64,000 nucleotides of DNA from Chamaecyparis obtusa (lineage: Eukaryota; Streptophyta; Pinopsida; Cupressales; Cupressaceae), in assembly GCA_027943335.1 (NCBI GenBank), contig BSBK01008417.1, positions 64,501 through 128,500 of the forward strand. The letters run 5' to 3'. This document shows positions 1-10,813 of this stretch, piece after piece. Made by a program: the position numbers and the translations under genes. Below the pieces are notes generated by a model. That model was not told the DNA's origin. It searched no databases and was given only the letters and a program-made list of their open reading frames with translations. How positions within the stretch are numbered: the first letter of the stretch is position 1; every line of letters begins with the position of its first letter.

Positions 1-323
1 CATCGATAGGGGATTTCATTGAAGAATATGTAGTTAGGAATGGAAATGGATCCAAAACCCTAGATGTAAATCTTATCTCCATATATTGACTGGTCTTAGT
101 CAAGTTTGGATAATTTAGGGTGGTGGATGTAAGAAAGCATCCATAAAGCATTGTGAGGAGTGTGTGGATTTCATTCTTGGTGTGGAAAAATTGAATAGGT
201 GAAGGATTGTGAAAAGAATCCTTAGAGTGCAGGTTAGTGAAGAACCCTAATAGGCTAGAGAAGTGGCCTAGTGAAGACCCTAGAAGAAAATAGGGAAGCA
301 GAGCAAGATTTTTCCTTACATCA
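1..323 (+). repeat. Partial 5' LTR of the chromovirus
   Basis: Matches the last part of the LTR at 5033-6679 with scattered substitutions and small indels (shared blocks include GCATTGTGAGGAGTGTGTGG and the end TTACATCA). Only the 3' portion of this LTR is inside the window. Confidence 0.88.
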
Positions 324-326
324 GGC

Positions 327-338
327 TGGTATCAGAGC
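327..338 (+). promoter_or_regulatory. Primer binding site, initiator Met tRNA type
   Basis: TGGTATCAGAGC, three bases after the LTR end at 323. It is the usual plant primer site complementary to the 3' end of initiator Met tRNA. Confidence 0.9.
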
Positions 339-366
339 CCCAAAAGATTTGGGATTTTCTTGGTGA

Positions 367-1583
367 ATGTTGTATTCAGGTGACTCAGGTGAATTAGTTA
401 GTACTCCTAATATGGTGACTAATGCTAAGCTCACAAGGGAAGCATATGATAAAATGAGAGAAATGAATGTGCAGAAGGAGAGAAATAGGCTCCTTGAAGA
501 AGCCTTAGAGGAGATGAAGCTAAAATTGGAAGAAGTTTCTACTGATAGAGACAAGAATGGGTCAGATAGAGAGAAAGGAAAAACACAGATTGAAGAAGAG
601 GATATAATCCTTTAACTTGATCCTCCAATGGATGAAGATCCATTCCTCAAAGCTATCAAAGCATTAGGAGGGAAAGCATTAGAAAGTATACCACTATTTA
701 GTGGAAAGATGGACACAGAAGAAGTGATGGAGTGGATTGAAGGAATGGAAAACCACTTTGAGTGTGAGGGTGTGATAGAATCCAAAAAGATTAAGGTTGC
801 AAAATAAAGATTAAGAGGACAAGCATTGACATGGTGGAAATATCTACAAGATGGAAGAGTGAGGTTGGGTAAGAATCCTATAGCCAATTCGAATTCCATG
901 ATGACCAAAGTGAAGGAGAACTACCTGCCAAAGGACTATGAGATACAATTGCATAGAAAGAGACAATGTTTGAAACATAAGGATATGGATGTGGCCTCCT
1001 ATATAGAGGAGTTTCAAAAATTTTGTCTAAGACCAAAGATTCAAGAAGAAGAGCCAATCAAGGTTGCAAGGTACCTAAATGGATTGAAGTGGAACATCCA
1101 AGAGGAGATTAGTTTGTGGACTCCTACAACTATTTAGAAATTCCACCAATTATCTTTGAAGGTGGAGGAGAAGAATAGGAAGAAAGGAGAAGTAGAGGCA
1201 GAGGCAGAGATCAAGGAGGACACATGGGTAGTTACCAAGGAAGGGGTGATGAACAAAGAAGCCAAGGTGAGTCAAAGCTGATTGAGCATAGTAATGAATC
1301 CAAATAAAGAGGAGGCTATTCAAGAGGTAGAGGAAACCAAGGAAGCTCAAGTAGAGGAAGAAGTTTGGGCAGAACTAACTCATACTTTGCAAGCATGAAA
1401 TGTTACACATGTGGAAAGTTAGTTCATCCTGTCTATAGGTGCCCTAATAAACCTACTGCATCAAGCAATGACAAAAGGGTTTCATATTCTCATGAGGACA
1501 AATCAAGTGTCAAGACTCCTAATGTGGATCAAATTGAGTTAGAGATGGGAGAGAACTCAATGTTTAGGAGATTTTTGATCTAA
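367..1583 (+). pseudogene. Chromovirus gag, decayed
   Basis: Nucleocapsid/capsid region that would package the RNA. It starts at the first ATG after the primer site (MLYSGDSGE) with a Lys/Glu-rich helical N-terminus. It continues through a gag core containing GQALTWW and DVASYIEEFQKF, typical of plant gypsy gag, to an Arg/Gly-rich stretch. It ends with a CCHC knuckle near 1401-1442 (CYTCGKLVHPVYRC). Stops interrupt it near 612, 805, 1134 and 1303; the one near 1134 sits where relatives have Gln. No frame is long enough to give a whole product. Confidence 0.82.
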
Positions 1584-2262
1584 CAACTAGTCAAAGATGA
1601 ACCCAAGCATATGAGAGCTTTTTTCAAAATTAGGTGCAACATTTTGGGCAAAGTGTGCCAAGGTTATTATGGATTCAAGCTCCACAGATAAAATCATATC
1701 AGAGGAGACAATAAGAAAATTGAAATTGGAAAAGATACCTCATGTCAATCCATATAAGGTGACATGGTTGAACAAGGGGCAGAGTGTGTTGGTAAATGAA
1801 CAAACTTGGATTGAGTTTTCTATTGCAGGGTGTATGGATAGATTTCTTTATGATGTATTTCCTATGGATGCATACCATCTGCTATTGGGAAAGCCTTGGA
1901 AATTTGATAGGGGACCAGTCTATGATGGAAAGGATAATTCTATCTCTTTCAAGAAAAATGGTAGAACTTTTAAAATACAATCTTTATTGGGGGAAGATGA
2001 TCCAAAGCCCAAGGCTCCTAGTATTTTGTTGAGTAGTCAAAAGGAGTTCATCAAGACTCTTAAGGATGAAGATGGTGAAGGCTATGCCATTGTGCCCAAA
2101 CCAAGTGAGGAGGAGAAGCCAAAACAAGAACCTTTTCCATTAGGAATCCAAGTGTTATTGGATAAGTACAAGGATATAGTCAGTGATGGTACTCCTACAA
2201 CCTTACCTCCTAGAAGAGTGATAAGTCATAAAATGGACTTTGTGCCTAGTGCATCATTGTAA
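1584..2262 (+). pseudogene. Chromovirus retropepsin and linker to RT
   Basis: Aspartic protease region, open from 1669 to 2262. The catalytic loop reads MDSSSTDKII, where the family has D-[ST]-G, so the invariant Gly is replaced by Ser. The flap-distal motif AYHLLLGKPWKFDR is clear. The linker after it (ILLSSQKEFIK, then LLDKYKDIVSD) leads into the RT fingers. With the altered catalytic loop and flanking stops it is most likely inactive. Confidence 0.8.
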
Positions 2263-3092
2263 AACAAAGAAGCTTATAAGCTCACTCCAAAACATAATGA
2301 AGAGGTAGCTAGAAAAGTGCAAGAACTTCTAGATCAAGGGCTAATCAAGAAGAGCATCAACCCATGTGCTGTCCTAGTGGTGTTGGCATCAAAAAAGGGG
2401 GAAAATGGAGGTTATGTACAGATTCAAGGGCCATAAATAGAATCACTATCTGGTATAGATTTCCTATACCAAGAATTGAAGATCTAATAGATTGTCTTGG
2501 AGGAGCTATGTATTTCACCAAGCTAGATTTGAAGAGTGGATACCACCAAATTAGGGTGAAGGAAGGAGATGAGTGGAAAATGGACTTTAAGACCACATGT
2601 GGTTTATATGAGTGGCTTGTGATGCCATTTGGCCTCAAAAATTCTCCTAGCACATTGATGAGGCTCATGAATGAAGTGCTCAAAGACTACATAGGGAGAT
2701 TTGTAGTAGTGTATCTTGATGATATATTGATTTTTAGCAAAACAAGAGAGGAGCATCTCAAACATGTGGATATAGTTTTGAAGATGTTGCATGAAGAGAA
2801 ATTAGCCATCAACCTTGAGAAGTGTGTGTTTTTTAATTAAGAGCTTTTATATTTGGGTTTTGTAGTATCCCAAGGGTCTTTGAAGATGGATTAAGATAAA
2901 GTTGCAGCTATCCTAAATTGGCCAACTCCTACCACAGCCACAGAGGTAAGAAGTTTCCATGGACTTGCACAATTTTATAGGAAGTTCATTAGGAATTTTA
3001 GTGGTATATGTCCACCTTTATTAGACACTATTAAGGGTGGAGTAAAGACCAAGTTTAGGTGGACCTCTGAAGCTAGTCAAGCATTTGAGAAG
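2263..3092 (+). pseudogene. Chromovirus reverse transcriptase
   Basis: RNA-dependent DNA polymerase domain. Readable motifs are YKLTPKHNEEV (fingers), [30 protein letters not shown], the palm [12 protein letters not shown], and the active site YLDD near 2712-2723. The longest open part covers 2364-2840. It is closed by TAA in FFN*ELLYLGFVVS, and a further stop lies in KMD*DKV. The polymerase Asp pair is intact, so the domain was lost by stop codons and not by loss of its core. Confidence 0.9.
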
Positions 3093-3690
3093 TTGAAGGA
3101 ACAAGTAGCAACACAACCTATCCTTAGACTGCCTAGTTTTGAGAAGTTGTTTACCCTAGAGTGTGATGTAAGTGGGTTGGTAGTAGGGGGTGTGTTAAGT
3201 CAAGAGGGAATACCTATAGCATTTTTTAGTGAAAAATTAAATGAAGCCAAGAAGAAATACTCTTCTTATGACCTAGAGTTGTATGCCTTAGTTTAGTCAT
3301 TTAAGAATTGGAGACATTACTTATTGCCCAAAGAATTTGTGGTGTTTAGTGATAATTAGGCCCTTAGCTATATCGATACTCAAGAAAAGCTAAGTAATAG
3401 GCACCTAAAGTGGATGGAATAACTTCAAGCATTCACATTCACAATCAAGCATAAAAAGGGGTAGTTGAACAAGGTTGCAGATGCACTAAGTAGAAGGTTG
3501 CTGGCCATTCAAGAAGTTCAGTTGTGTAGCATTGGAATAGAGAGTTTCAAGGACCTCTATAAGGATGATGAAGAATTTGCTAAAGCCTATAAGGTGTGTA
3601 CTAATTTTCAAAATCATTTTCATAGTAAGTTCTCTGATTTTACCTTCCAAAGTGGTTTACTGTTTAAAGGAAACTAGTTATGTGTTCCTA
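3093..3690 (+). pseudogene. Chromovirus RNase H
   Basis: RNase H domain that would degrade the RNA template. It begins with LECDVSGLVVGGVLSQ and continues to AFFSEKLNEAKKKYSSYD, then KHKKG*LNKVADALSRR. At least four stops fall within about 170 bases near 3296-3465, several at positions that are Gln in relatives (LV*SFKNWRHYL, SDN*ALSY), as expected from C-to-T change in CAG. Confidence 0.85.
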
Positions 3691-4620
3691 AGGGTTCCAT
3701 GAGGGAGAACCTTATCCAAGAAAAACATAATGGAAGCTTAAGTGGTCATTTTGGTGTGAAAAAAACTATAGAGCTAGTACAAAGGTTTTACCATTGGCCA
3801 AAGTTAGTAAGGGATATAACCAAATATGTTGAGTAATGTGTGGTGTGCATGAAAGGAAAAGGAGGAGATAGCAATGTAGGTTTGTATCAATCTTTACCAA
3901 TCCCTAATAGACCATGGGAATGTGTGAGAATAAAATTTATTGCAAGGTTACCTAAGACAAAGCATGGTTATGATAGAATTTATGTTGTGGTAGAAAGATT
4001 GAGCAAAATGGGTCATTTTATACCTTTTAAGACTACTCATGATGCTAGTTTAATTGCACATTTTTTTTTTAAGGAGATAGTACGGATCCATGGTCTACCC
4101 TTAAGTATAGTATTAGATAGGGATGTTAAGTTTATGAGCCATTTCTGGAAAACATTATGGAGCAGATTTGGTACTAACCTTTCCTTTAGTTTATCTTACC
4201 ACCCTCAGACTAATGGCCAAACTAAGGTGGTTAATAGAGTGTTAGATAACTTGTTGAGGTGGCTCACTAAGTAACATGGATAGAATTTGGATGTGGTGAT
4301 TCCCCAAGCTGAATATGCTTACAATGATAGTGTGAACAAAACCACATGTAAGAGCCCATTTGAGGTGGTTTATGGTATGCACCCAAGAAGTGTGTGTGAG
4401 CTCAGATATCTTGGAGCTATGGAATATAGGAGTGTTCATGTTGAAGACTTCACTCAAATCATGAAGGAGATAAAAGAGAAGGTGAAGAAGTTTATACAAG
4501 AGACTACACAAAAATTGAAGAATAAAATGGATGAGAAGAGAAGGAATGTTCAGTTTGAGGTAGGCAACTATGTCATGGTCCATTTGAACAAATCCATATT
4601 GTAGAAGGAGATGCCTACTA
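3691..4620 (+). pseudogene. Chromovirus integrase, catalytic residues lost
   Basis: DDE integrase. The zinc-binding part reads GHFGVKKTIELVQRFYHW with a stop just before the CVVC pair. In the catalytic core the first Asp (family MDF) is Lys (IKF), the second Asp is kept (LDRDVKF), and the Glu of GQTE is Lys (GQTKVVNR). Two of three metal-binding residues are therefore gone, independently of the stops near 4272 and 4281. The C-terminal GPY-like region (PCKILAKYGANAYKVDLP) follows near 4641. Confidence 0.87.
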
Positions 4621-4831
4621 AACTCTAGACGAATAGAGTGGATCCATGTAAAATTTTAGCCAAGTATGGGGCCAATGCATACAAAGTTGATCTACCATCT
4701 GATCTCAGTCTTTCCCCTATTTTTAATGTGATAGATTTAATCCAATACAAAGGACCATTGATTGACATTGATCAAAATAGTCAAGAGGTTGTCAAGGATG
4801 TGGAACCAACTTCCTTACTCCCCAAGGATTA

Positions 4832-5008
4832 GTTAGTAGTTGAGAAAGTCTTGGAGTTCAGGATGAAGAAGTCTACAAGGAACAAGGTGTATATGGACCA
4901 CCTTATCAAATGGAAGAACAAACTAGAATTATAGGAAACATGGATTGTAGCTAAAAAATTAAAGAATATGGGAATCAATGAGGATATCTTATCTAAGGTA
5001 GTGACCTA
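4832..5008 (+). pseudogene. Chromodomain at integrase C-terminus
   Basis: Reads EKVLEFRMKKSTRNK then YMDHLIKWKNK, a stop, and ETWI. This is the chromodomain layout with aromatic and W-K residues, which in chromoviruses steers integration to marked chromatin. It is broken by a TAG and followed by a terminal stop. The stretch to 5020 is a short spacer. Confidence 0.75.
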
Positions 5009-5020
5009 ACTTCCTTTGTG

Positions 5021-5032
5021 TGGGGGGGAGTA
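5021..5032 (+). promoter_or_regulatory. Polypurine tract of the chromovirus
   Basis: TGGGGGGGAGTA directly before the LTR start TGGTGCAGG. This is the purine run used to prime plus-strand DNA. Confidence 0.8.
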
Positions 5033-6679
5033 TGGTGCAGGAGCACTTAGGAGCACCATTGGTTTGGATTGGTTAGAGTAGTCCATCCATTGGTTTTTTG
5101 TGTTGTGTGTGATTTAGAGTTATGTTTTGGTGTGTTAAGAAATCAAGGTCATGTTTCCCATTGATTTAATGCATTAGGGTCTTGGTGATTAGGTCTTGGA
5201 ACTCCTAGGACTCCTAGAAGTTAGTAATCAATGGCTAGAAAGTTGTAAAGCCCTGATTAGTGTTGTGTGAGGATGATGTCAGCATGATTTCAGTAGGGTC
5301 TAGGGAAGGTCAAAGTCTTGTTTTAGTCTTGGACAAGGTCCCACAAGTGGATTCTCATGTGTTTGAGCTCATTGGAGCAATTTTGTAAAAAGTTGTAAAA
5401 AGTTGCAAAAGTTGCATGAGCAACTTTTACAACTTTTCAATCTTGCTTGACCAAGTTAGTTAGTGGTCTCTAACCAATGAAGAAATGACCTAATGTAGCC
5501 CTAAAGATATAATGAGTCTTATTTTAAGACCTAAGTTGACCTTTTGCAAATTTTGATCATTGGAAGTACGGATAGGGTTTATAGAAAGAATTTTTGTTTG
5601 TATTTTGTGGGGATTTTTGAATACTAGTGAATACAATAGATTTTCATGAATTAGTTTAAGCACTGTAACACATGCATGATGTAATGTAGGTTTTATTTTG
5701 GTTCTGCATTTTTCTATTTTAACAATTTTTTGTGTTTTGGGTGTTCCTTGTATATATTTTGTTCTTTTCACTATCATTGGTTTAATCCAGTAGTTTTTTG
5801 CAAATGGAGTCATAGCTCATCTTCCCACTGTGGCATCAGTACAATACCTTGGGATTTGGGAGATGAATCCTTGTACTATATTTGATCCAAATGAGGGACC
5901 CTATAAAGTTAGCAAGGTATTTTTGCAGTGATGCCCTAGGCGAGCCAGAGGTGCATGACTAGGGTAACCAGTGAACTACAACAACAAAATGAGGGATTGA
6001 AAACATTGATTGCTTCAATCTGAGCATTTGGAGAGGATAAAAAATGAATGAGGAAAACCTAAGCCCAAGGATATTTTTTGGTGAAGATTCTATGGTAGTG
6101 GAAGGATAAACCCTTAAGGTCACTAGATCCAGATTTCTTAAAACCCTTAAAAATAGGCCTCAAAATAGAAACCCACTATACGGATAGATTGGGGAAATGA
6201 GACCAAAAGAATATTAAAGCTCTTCCAAAAGGGTATCAGAAAATAACATCATTTTTTCACCTTGTTAAACATATTTTGGATTTAGGAGACAAAAAGGTGT
6301 GGATTAGGCCTAATTCCTTGTAGCCCTATTTGGGTCATTTAGAAGCTAAATCTTGATGTCAATAGGGGATTTAATTGTAGATTGTGTAGTTAGGCATGGA
6401 AATGGATCCAAAACCCTAGATGTAAACCTTCTCTCCATTTATTGATTGGTCTTAGTCCAGTTTGGACAATTTAGGGTGGTGTATGTAAGAAATCATCCAT
6501 AAAGCATTGTGAGGAGTGTGTGGATTTCATTCTTGGTGTGGAAACATTAAATAGGAGAAGGATTGTTAAACGAATCCTTAGAGTGAGGGTTAGTGAAGAA
6601 CCCTAATAGGCTAGAGAAGTGGCCTAGTGAAGACCCTAGAAGAAACTAGGGAAGAAGAGCAAGATTTGTCCTTACATCA
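5033..6679 (+). repeat. 3' LTR of the chromovirus (about 1.65 kb)
   Basis: Starts TG after the polypurine tract and ends TTACATCA; its last part matches the partial LTR at 1-323. It carries the polymerase II promoter and poly(A) signals in intact relatives; I see no convincing single TATA box. It contains a long hairpin at 5398-5437. Confidence 0.85.
5398..5437. repeat. Inverted repeat in the chromovirus LTR
   Basis: Left arm AAAAGTTGCAAAAGTTGC, loop ATGA, right arm GCAACTTTTACAACTTTT: 17 of 18 positions pair. The left arm is preceded by two further AAAAGTTGT-like copies, so it sits in a small tandem run. Confidence 0.85.
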
Positions 6680-7340
6680 AGATGTAACAAGTAAAACATC
6701 GATGTTATTTTTGCCTATCTATTCTATTTGAGTGTATGCAATACAAGAACTAAGATCTATTCCTTAGATACTTGTTTCACTAGATGCGACAATTGGTAAG
6801 TTGATTTCTTTTGAGCATAATGATTTTGATAATAGTTTACCTACCTTTTCTAAGATTGAGTCTCCATTCAATTCATCTTTGAATATTGGAAACTCTAGAG
6901 AGTCTAGATCTTCTAATGATTTTGTAAGAAATGCAAGTGAAAGATTTCAAAGTTGCAAGAGTGATCTAGAGAGTCTATATGAAGAGGAAAGACAAGAAGA
7001 AGAGTTTAAATCTCTACTAGGGAGGAGGGTATCGAGAGGAAAAGGAAAATACCAAGGTAAATTACCCTTGAAATATTTCAAATGCAACAAGATTGGTCAC
7101 ATTGCATCTATATGTCCTAACAATGACAGTGATGAGAAGAAAGACAATTGAGATAACAAAAAAAGGGAGAACAGATTCAGAAGATACTAATATTTTAAGA
7201 ACAAAGGTAAGAATTCATGCTACATTGTTGAAGAAGGACTAACCAATGATGATACAGATGGTGATTAAGGTGTAGAGTTTGTGTATATTTTTATCAAGGA
7301 TGATTTTGATAAAGAAAGGTATGGAAAATAAAAATATTTA
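6680..7340 (+). pseudogene. Copia B gag, C-terminal part
   Basis: From about 6710 it reads LPIYSI, then VYAIQELRSI and IGKLISFEHNDFDNS. This lines up with CPIYAIKISTIHEF and VGKLTTFELSNYDNF of copia N. A Glu-rich spacer is followed by GRRVSRGKGKYQGKLP and a CCHC knuckle near 7074-7115. In the knuckle the first Cys is Tyr (YFKCNKIGHIASIC), so zinc binding would fail. The N-terminal half of gag is absent because the chromovirus LTR ends at 6679. Confidence 0.85.
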
Positions 7341-8340
7341 ATTTCTCATGTCAGTAAGAATGATACATGGATAATTGATATTGGATGTTCACATCATATG
7401 ACTGGTGACACACATAAACTCATTACTATGGAAGATCATGATGGAGGTTATGTTAGATTTGGTAATGATGCTCCATATCTTATGAGAGGTAAGGTTCTAT
7501 AATTTGGATGGTTAATACACGATGTGATGATGTCTATTGGGTTGAATTACTAAAGTATAATCTGTTGAGTGTGGCACAACTGAATAACATAGGTCACCGA
7601 CTAGAATTTAAGAATGGAAAGGTAAAAGTATTTGATTAGAATGGAAGTGTGATTTCCACTGGTGAACAATCTAAAGGTAACTTATTCCACCTTGATACTA
7701 ATACAAATATTTTCTTATTTTCTAAAGTTGAGGATGTTTGGTTATGGAACAAGAGATTCTGTTATGTGAACTTTGACAACTTAATTAAGGTGAGAAAAAA
7801 GAATAGAGTAAGAGGTCTATCGAGATTGGATAAACTTGAAAATGTCATGTGAAAAGGATGTCAATTTGGTAAGATGAAAAAGTCAAGTTTTACAAGAAAA
7901 TCTTACACCACACAAGGAATTTTGTAGTTAGTGCAGACTGGCCTATGTGGACCTGTGAGAACACATATTTACTATGGTGACATATATTTCATTTTATTTT
8001 TTGATGATTATTTAAGAATAATGTCTGTCATATTTTTGAAAAAAAAATCTGATGCTTTTCAAATGTTCAAGTGGTATAAGGCAAGAGTTGAGAAGCAAAC
8101 TAGAAAACAATTAAAAAATGGCTAATATTTGATAGAGGAGGTGAGTTTACATCTAATGAGTTTACACATTTCTGCAATGAAAATGGAATAAAGAGACAAA
8201 TGTATGCACTGAGGACACCACAAAAAAATGGTATAGAAGAGAGAAGAAATAGATCCATTATTGATTGTGCCAGGATACTAATGATTGACAAGGGAGTGTC
8301 TCAAAATTTTTAGAGAGAAGCAATCAATATTGCAACTTAT
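7341..8340 (+). pseudogene. Copia B protease and integrase
   Basis: The protease motif is DIGCSHHMTGD near 7377, where the family has DSG. The pre-integrase zinc region reads LWNKRFCYVNFDNL with the His replaced by Tyr. In the integrase the first Asp (family HTDLCGP) is Gly (QTGLCGP). The Asp of DRGGEF is kept but in a shifted frame near 8135, and the Glu in KNGIEERRN is kept. Stops and at least one frameshift near 8120 break the frame. Confidence 0.83.
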
Positions 8341-8930
8341 AGACTTAACTGAGTAAAACTAAAAAAAGGTACACACAAGACTCCCTATGAGATCTGTTAT
8401 GGTCACAAACCAAATGTAAGTTATTTCAAAATATTTGGAAGTAGATGTTACATTCTAAAAGAGGCTAGAAATGGAAATTTTGATCATAAAGGAGACAAAG
8501 GAATAGTCTTAGGATATTCTACAAAGAGAAAGGATTACAAGTTCTTAAATAAGGCTACTAAATTTTTTTTGGAAAGTGAAAATATAAGGATTGATTAATT
8601 TGCAGAGAAAAATGAAGAAGAAAGAAACAAGGAACTTGAGGACTATCAAAGATCTTTATATGTTTAACTTGATGTTCTTGACACCTTACCGAGAGTACAA
8701 ACCAAGGAGGAAGCTGAACAAAGATAGCAACCACTGAATGCTGAAAATTATGAACTGCCACAGTCCACTGAGCCTATTTTAGCAAAGTATGTGAGAAGAC
8801 TCCACTCACCAAGAAAAATTATTGGAGACAAGAATGATGGAGTTATGAAAAGAAGTAAGTTGAGAGATAAAACATGTTTGATTTATGAATTTGAGCCAAG
8901 AAAAGTTAGCAATGCTTCAGAAAATGAAGA
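8341..8930 (+). pseudogene. Copia B integrase C-terminus and hinge
   Basis: Reads TPYEICYGHKPNVSYFKIFG then GIVLGYSTKRKDYKFLN, the conserved copia segment after the integrase core. An acidic variable hinge follows, ending ILAKYVRRLHSPRKI. Stops occur near 8598 and 8667. Nothing else is recognised in this stretch. Confidence 0.75.
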
Positions 8931-9660
8931 TCGGGTTAAGGCTATGAAAGAAGAGATAGACCAAATTGAAAAGAGAAAGACATTGGCTTTGGTACCGAGA
9001 CATATAGATAAGAATTTTATTGGTAGTAAGTGGATTTTTAGAAACAAGATGAATTAACATGGAAATTTAATAAAAAACAAAGCAAGATCGGTTTGCAAGG
9101 GGTATGTACAAGAAGAAGGTATTTATTATGGTGAGACTTTTGTACTTGTTGCTAGATTAGAAGGAGTTAGGATTCTAGTGGCATATGCTTCTTATAAAAG
9201 GATTTAAAGTTTGTCAAATGGATGTTAATTCTGTATTTCTTAATGGTATTCTTGAAGAAGAAGTTTATGTTGAACAACTAGAAGGATTTGTTGAGAATAC
9301 TAAAAAGGACATGGTTTGAAAAATTCACAAGGTACTATATGGTTTTAAACAAGCACTCCGAGCATGGTATGAAAGGTTACATTCATATTTAATCAAGATT
9401 GGATTTCAAAAAGTAAGTGACAACAACAATTTGTATCTGAAATGTGATAGTAATGATAAGATTTTGATTTCTGAAATATTTGTTGATGACATTATTTTTG
9501 GAGGAAATAACACATTATGTAAGTCTTTTGTTGAGGAGATGAGAAAGGAATTTGAGATGTCCATGATAGGATCTCAAGAAAATTATTTATTGGAATATAG
9601 ATTCAATAAGTTAGAGATGGAATCTACATCGCACACTCAAAATAAATCAAGGAGATCCTA
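8931..9660 (+). pseudogene. Copia B reverse transcriptase
   Basis: Begins [19 protein letters not shown] and IGSKWIFRNKMN, then stop. KARSVCKGYVQEEGIYYGET and, after a one-base shift near 9200, MDVNSVFLNGILEEEVYVEQ follow. The active site FVDDIIFGG (near 9480) keeps both Asp residues. Stops near 9055 and 9318 and the frameshift make it inactive. Confidence 0.87.
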
Positions 9661-10432
9661 AATACATTTGGTATAGAAGAGCCTAAACTGGTTGGAACAT
9701 CGATGGCTACTAGTTGAAAATTGTCAAAGGAAGATGAGACAAAGGAAGTGGATGAGAAAATATACCGATCAGTGATTGGTAAGTTACAATATATTGTACA
9801 TAGAAGACCTGATATTTCTCATGTAGTAGCTATTGTTGCAATATTTTCTACTGATCCAAAGGAAACACATGTCTACAGTCAAAAGAATATTTAGATATAT
9901 GAAAGGGACTAAATATTTTGGTGTACTATAGAAGAAAGGAGGAGAATTTGATTTGAAAGTTTACATTCATGTTGATTAGGCTGGAAACATTGATGAAAGG
10001 AAAAGTAAAAGTGGAGGAGATTTCATTTTAAGAGAAATATTAGTGACATGGCTGAGTAAGAAATAGAGTTGTATTTCACAGTCTACTATCGAGGCTGAGT
10101 ATGTAGCAGTAGCTATGAATTGTGAAAACATTGTATGGATCAAATAGCTACTTGAAGGTATGCAAGAGGAGATTACTGATCCAGTTACTATTTACTGTGA
10201 TATTACAAGTGCTATCAATATATCAAAGAATCTAATAATACATTCCAAGACTAAGCACATTTCTAAGAAGTATCATTATTTGAGAGATAAAGTTCAAGAT
10301 AAGCATGTGATATTGGAGTATGTCAATTCCAAGGAGTGGATAGTAGATATATTTACCAAGCCACTACCAAAAGATTATTTTGAGTATCTCAAAGGTAAAT
10401 TAGGGGTTCTTCCCCTATCCAATATTCACTAA
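9661..10432 (+). pseudogene. Copia B RNase H
   Basis: Reads YRSVIGKLQYIVHRRPDISH at the RT/RNase H join. After broken frames (9860-10150) it runs openly from 10160 to 10432 with YCDITSAINISKN, HSKTKHISKKYHYLRDKV and IFTKPLPKDYFEYLKGKLGV, the standard copia C-terminus. The final stop is the expected end of pol. Confidence 0.87.
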
Positions 10433-10813
10433 GGCATGATGCATGTTGCATTAATTCAAGGATTCATTAAAATATCTATTTTGTGAGTTGTTGCTAGTGT
10501 TAACTCTTTAGGTGATGCCTGAAGTTGGGAAAGATGTTTATGTATGTAATGAAATATCAGTAGATGCTAGGTATGATTCACTATCTGGACCAATTTTTTA
10601 GGAGTATGTGTCTTTGTCATTGTTGTCAAAGAGGGAGAATATGCTTTTGATGACTAAAATTGAAAGAGGGAGAATAAACAATTGATTATAGAGGGAGAAT
10701 AAGAAAAGAAGTGAAATATAATGATAAAGTTAAGAGGGAGCAAAGGAAAAACCATTGAGTGTTGCCATCATCAATTGACAGTGAGTATTTCCATCAATTT
10801 CAAAGAGGGAGAT
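10433..10813 (+). promoter_or_regulatory. 3' leader of copia B with five polypurine-tract-like copies
   Basis: Non-coding stretch between pol and the LTR. The purine block AGAGGGAG recurs at 10628-10640, 10663-10675, 10689-10700, 10732-10746 and 10802-10813, the last abutting the LTR start TGTTAC. Only the last should be the active plus-strand primer; the others look like duplicated or relic tracts. Confidence 0.75.

Larger units (their letters stand above)
1..6679 (+). mobile_element. Ty3/gypsy chromovirus, decayed, 5' end outside window
   Basis: An LTR retrotransposon read in the order partial 5' LTR, primer site, gag, protease, reverse transcriptase, RNase H, integrase, chromodomain, polypurine tract, 3' LTR. 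Integrase after RNase H marks Ty3/gypsy, and the C-terminal chromodomain marks a chromovirus; I do not assign the clade. Every domain carries stop codons, mostly TAG or TAA where the family has Gln or Trp, so the copy is dead. Immediately after its 3' LTR, copia gag sequence begins mid-domain, so this element is probably inserted in that copia element. The second target-site copy would lie outside the window. Confidence 0.9.
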
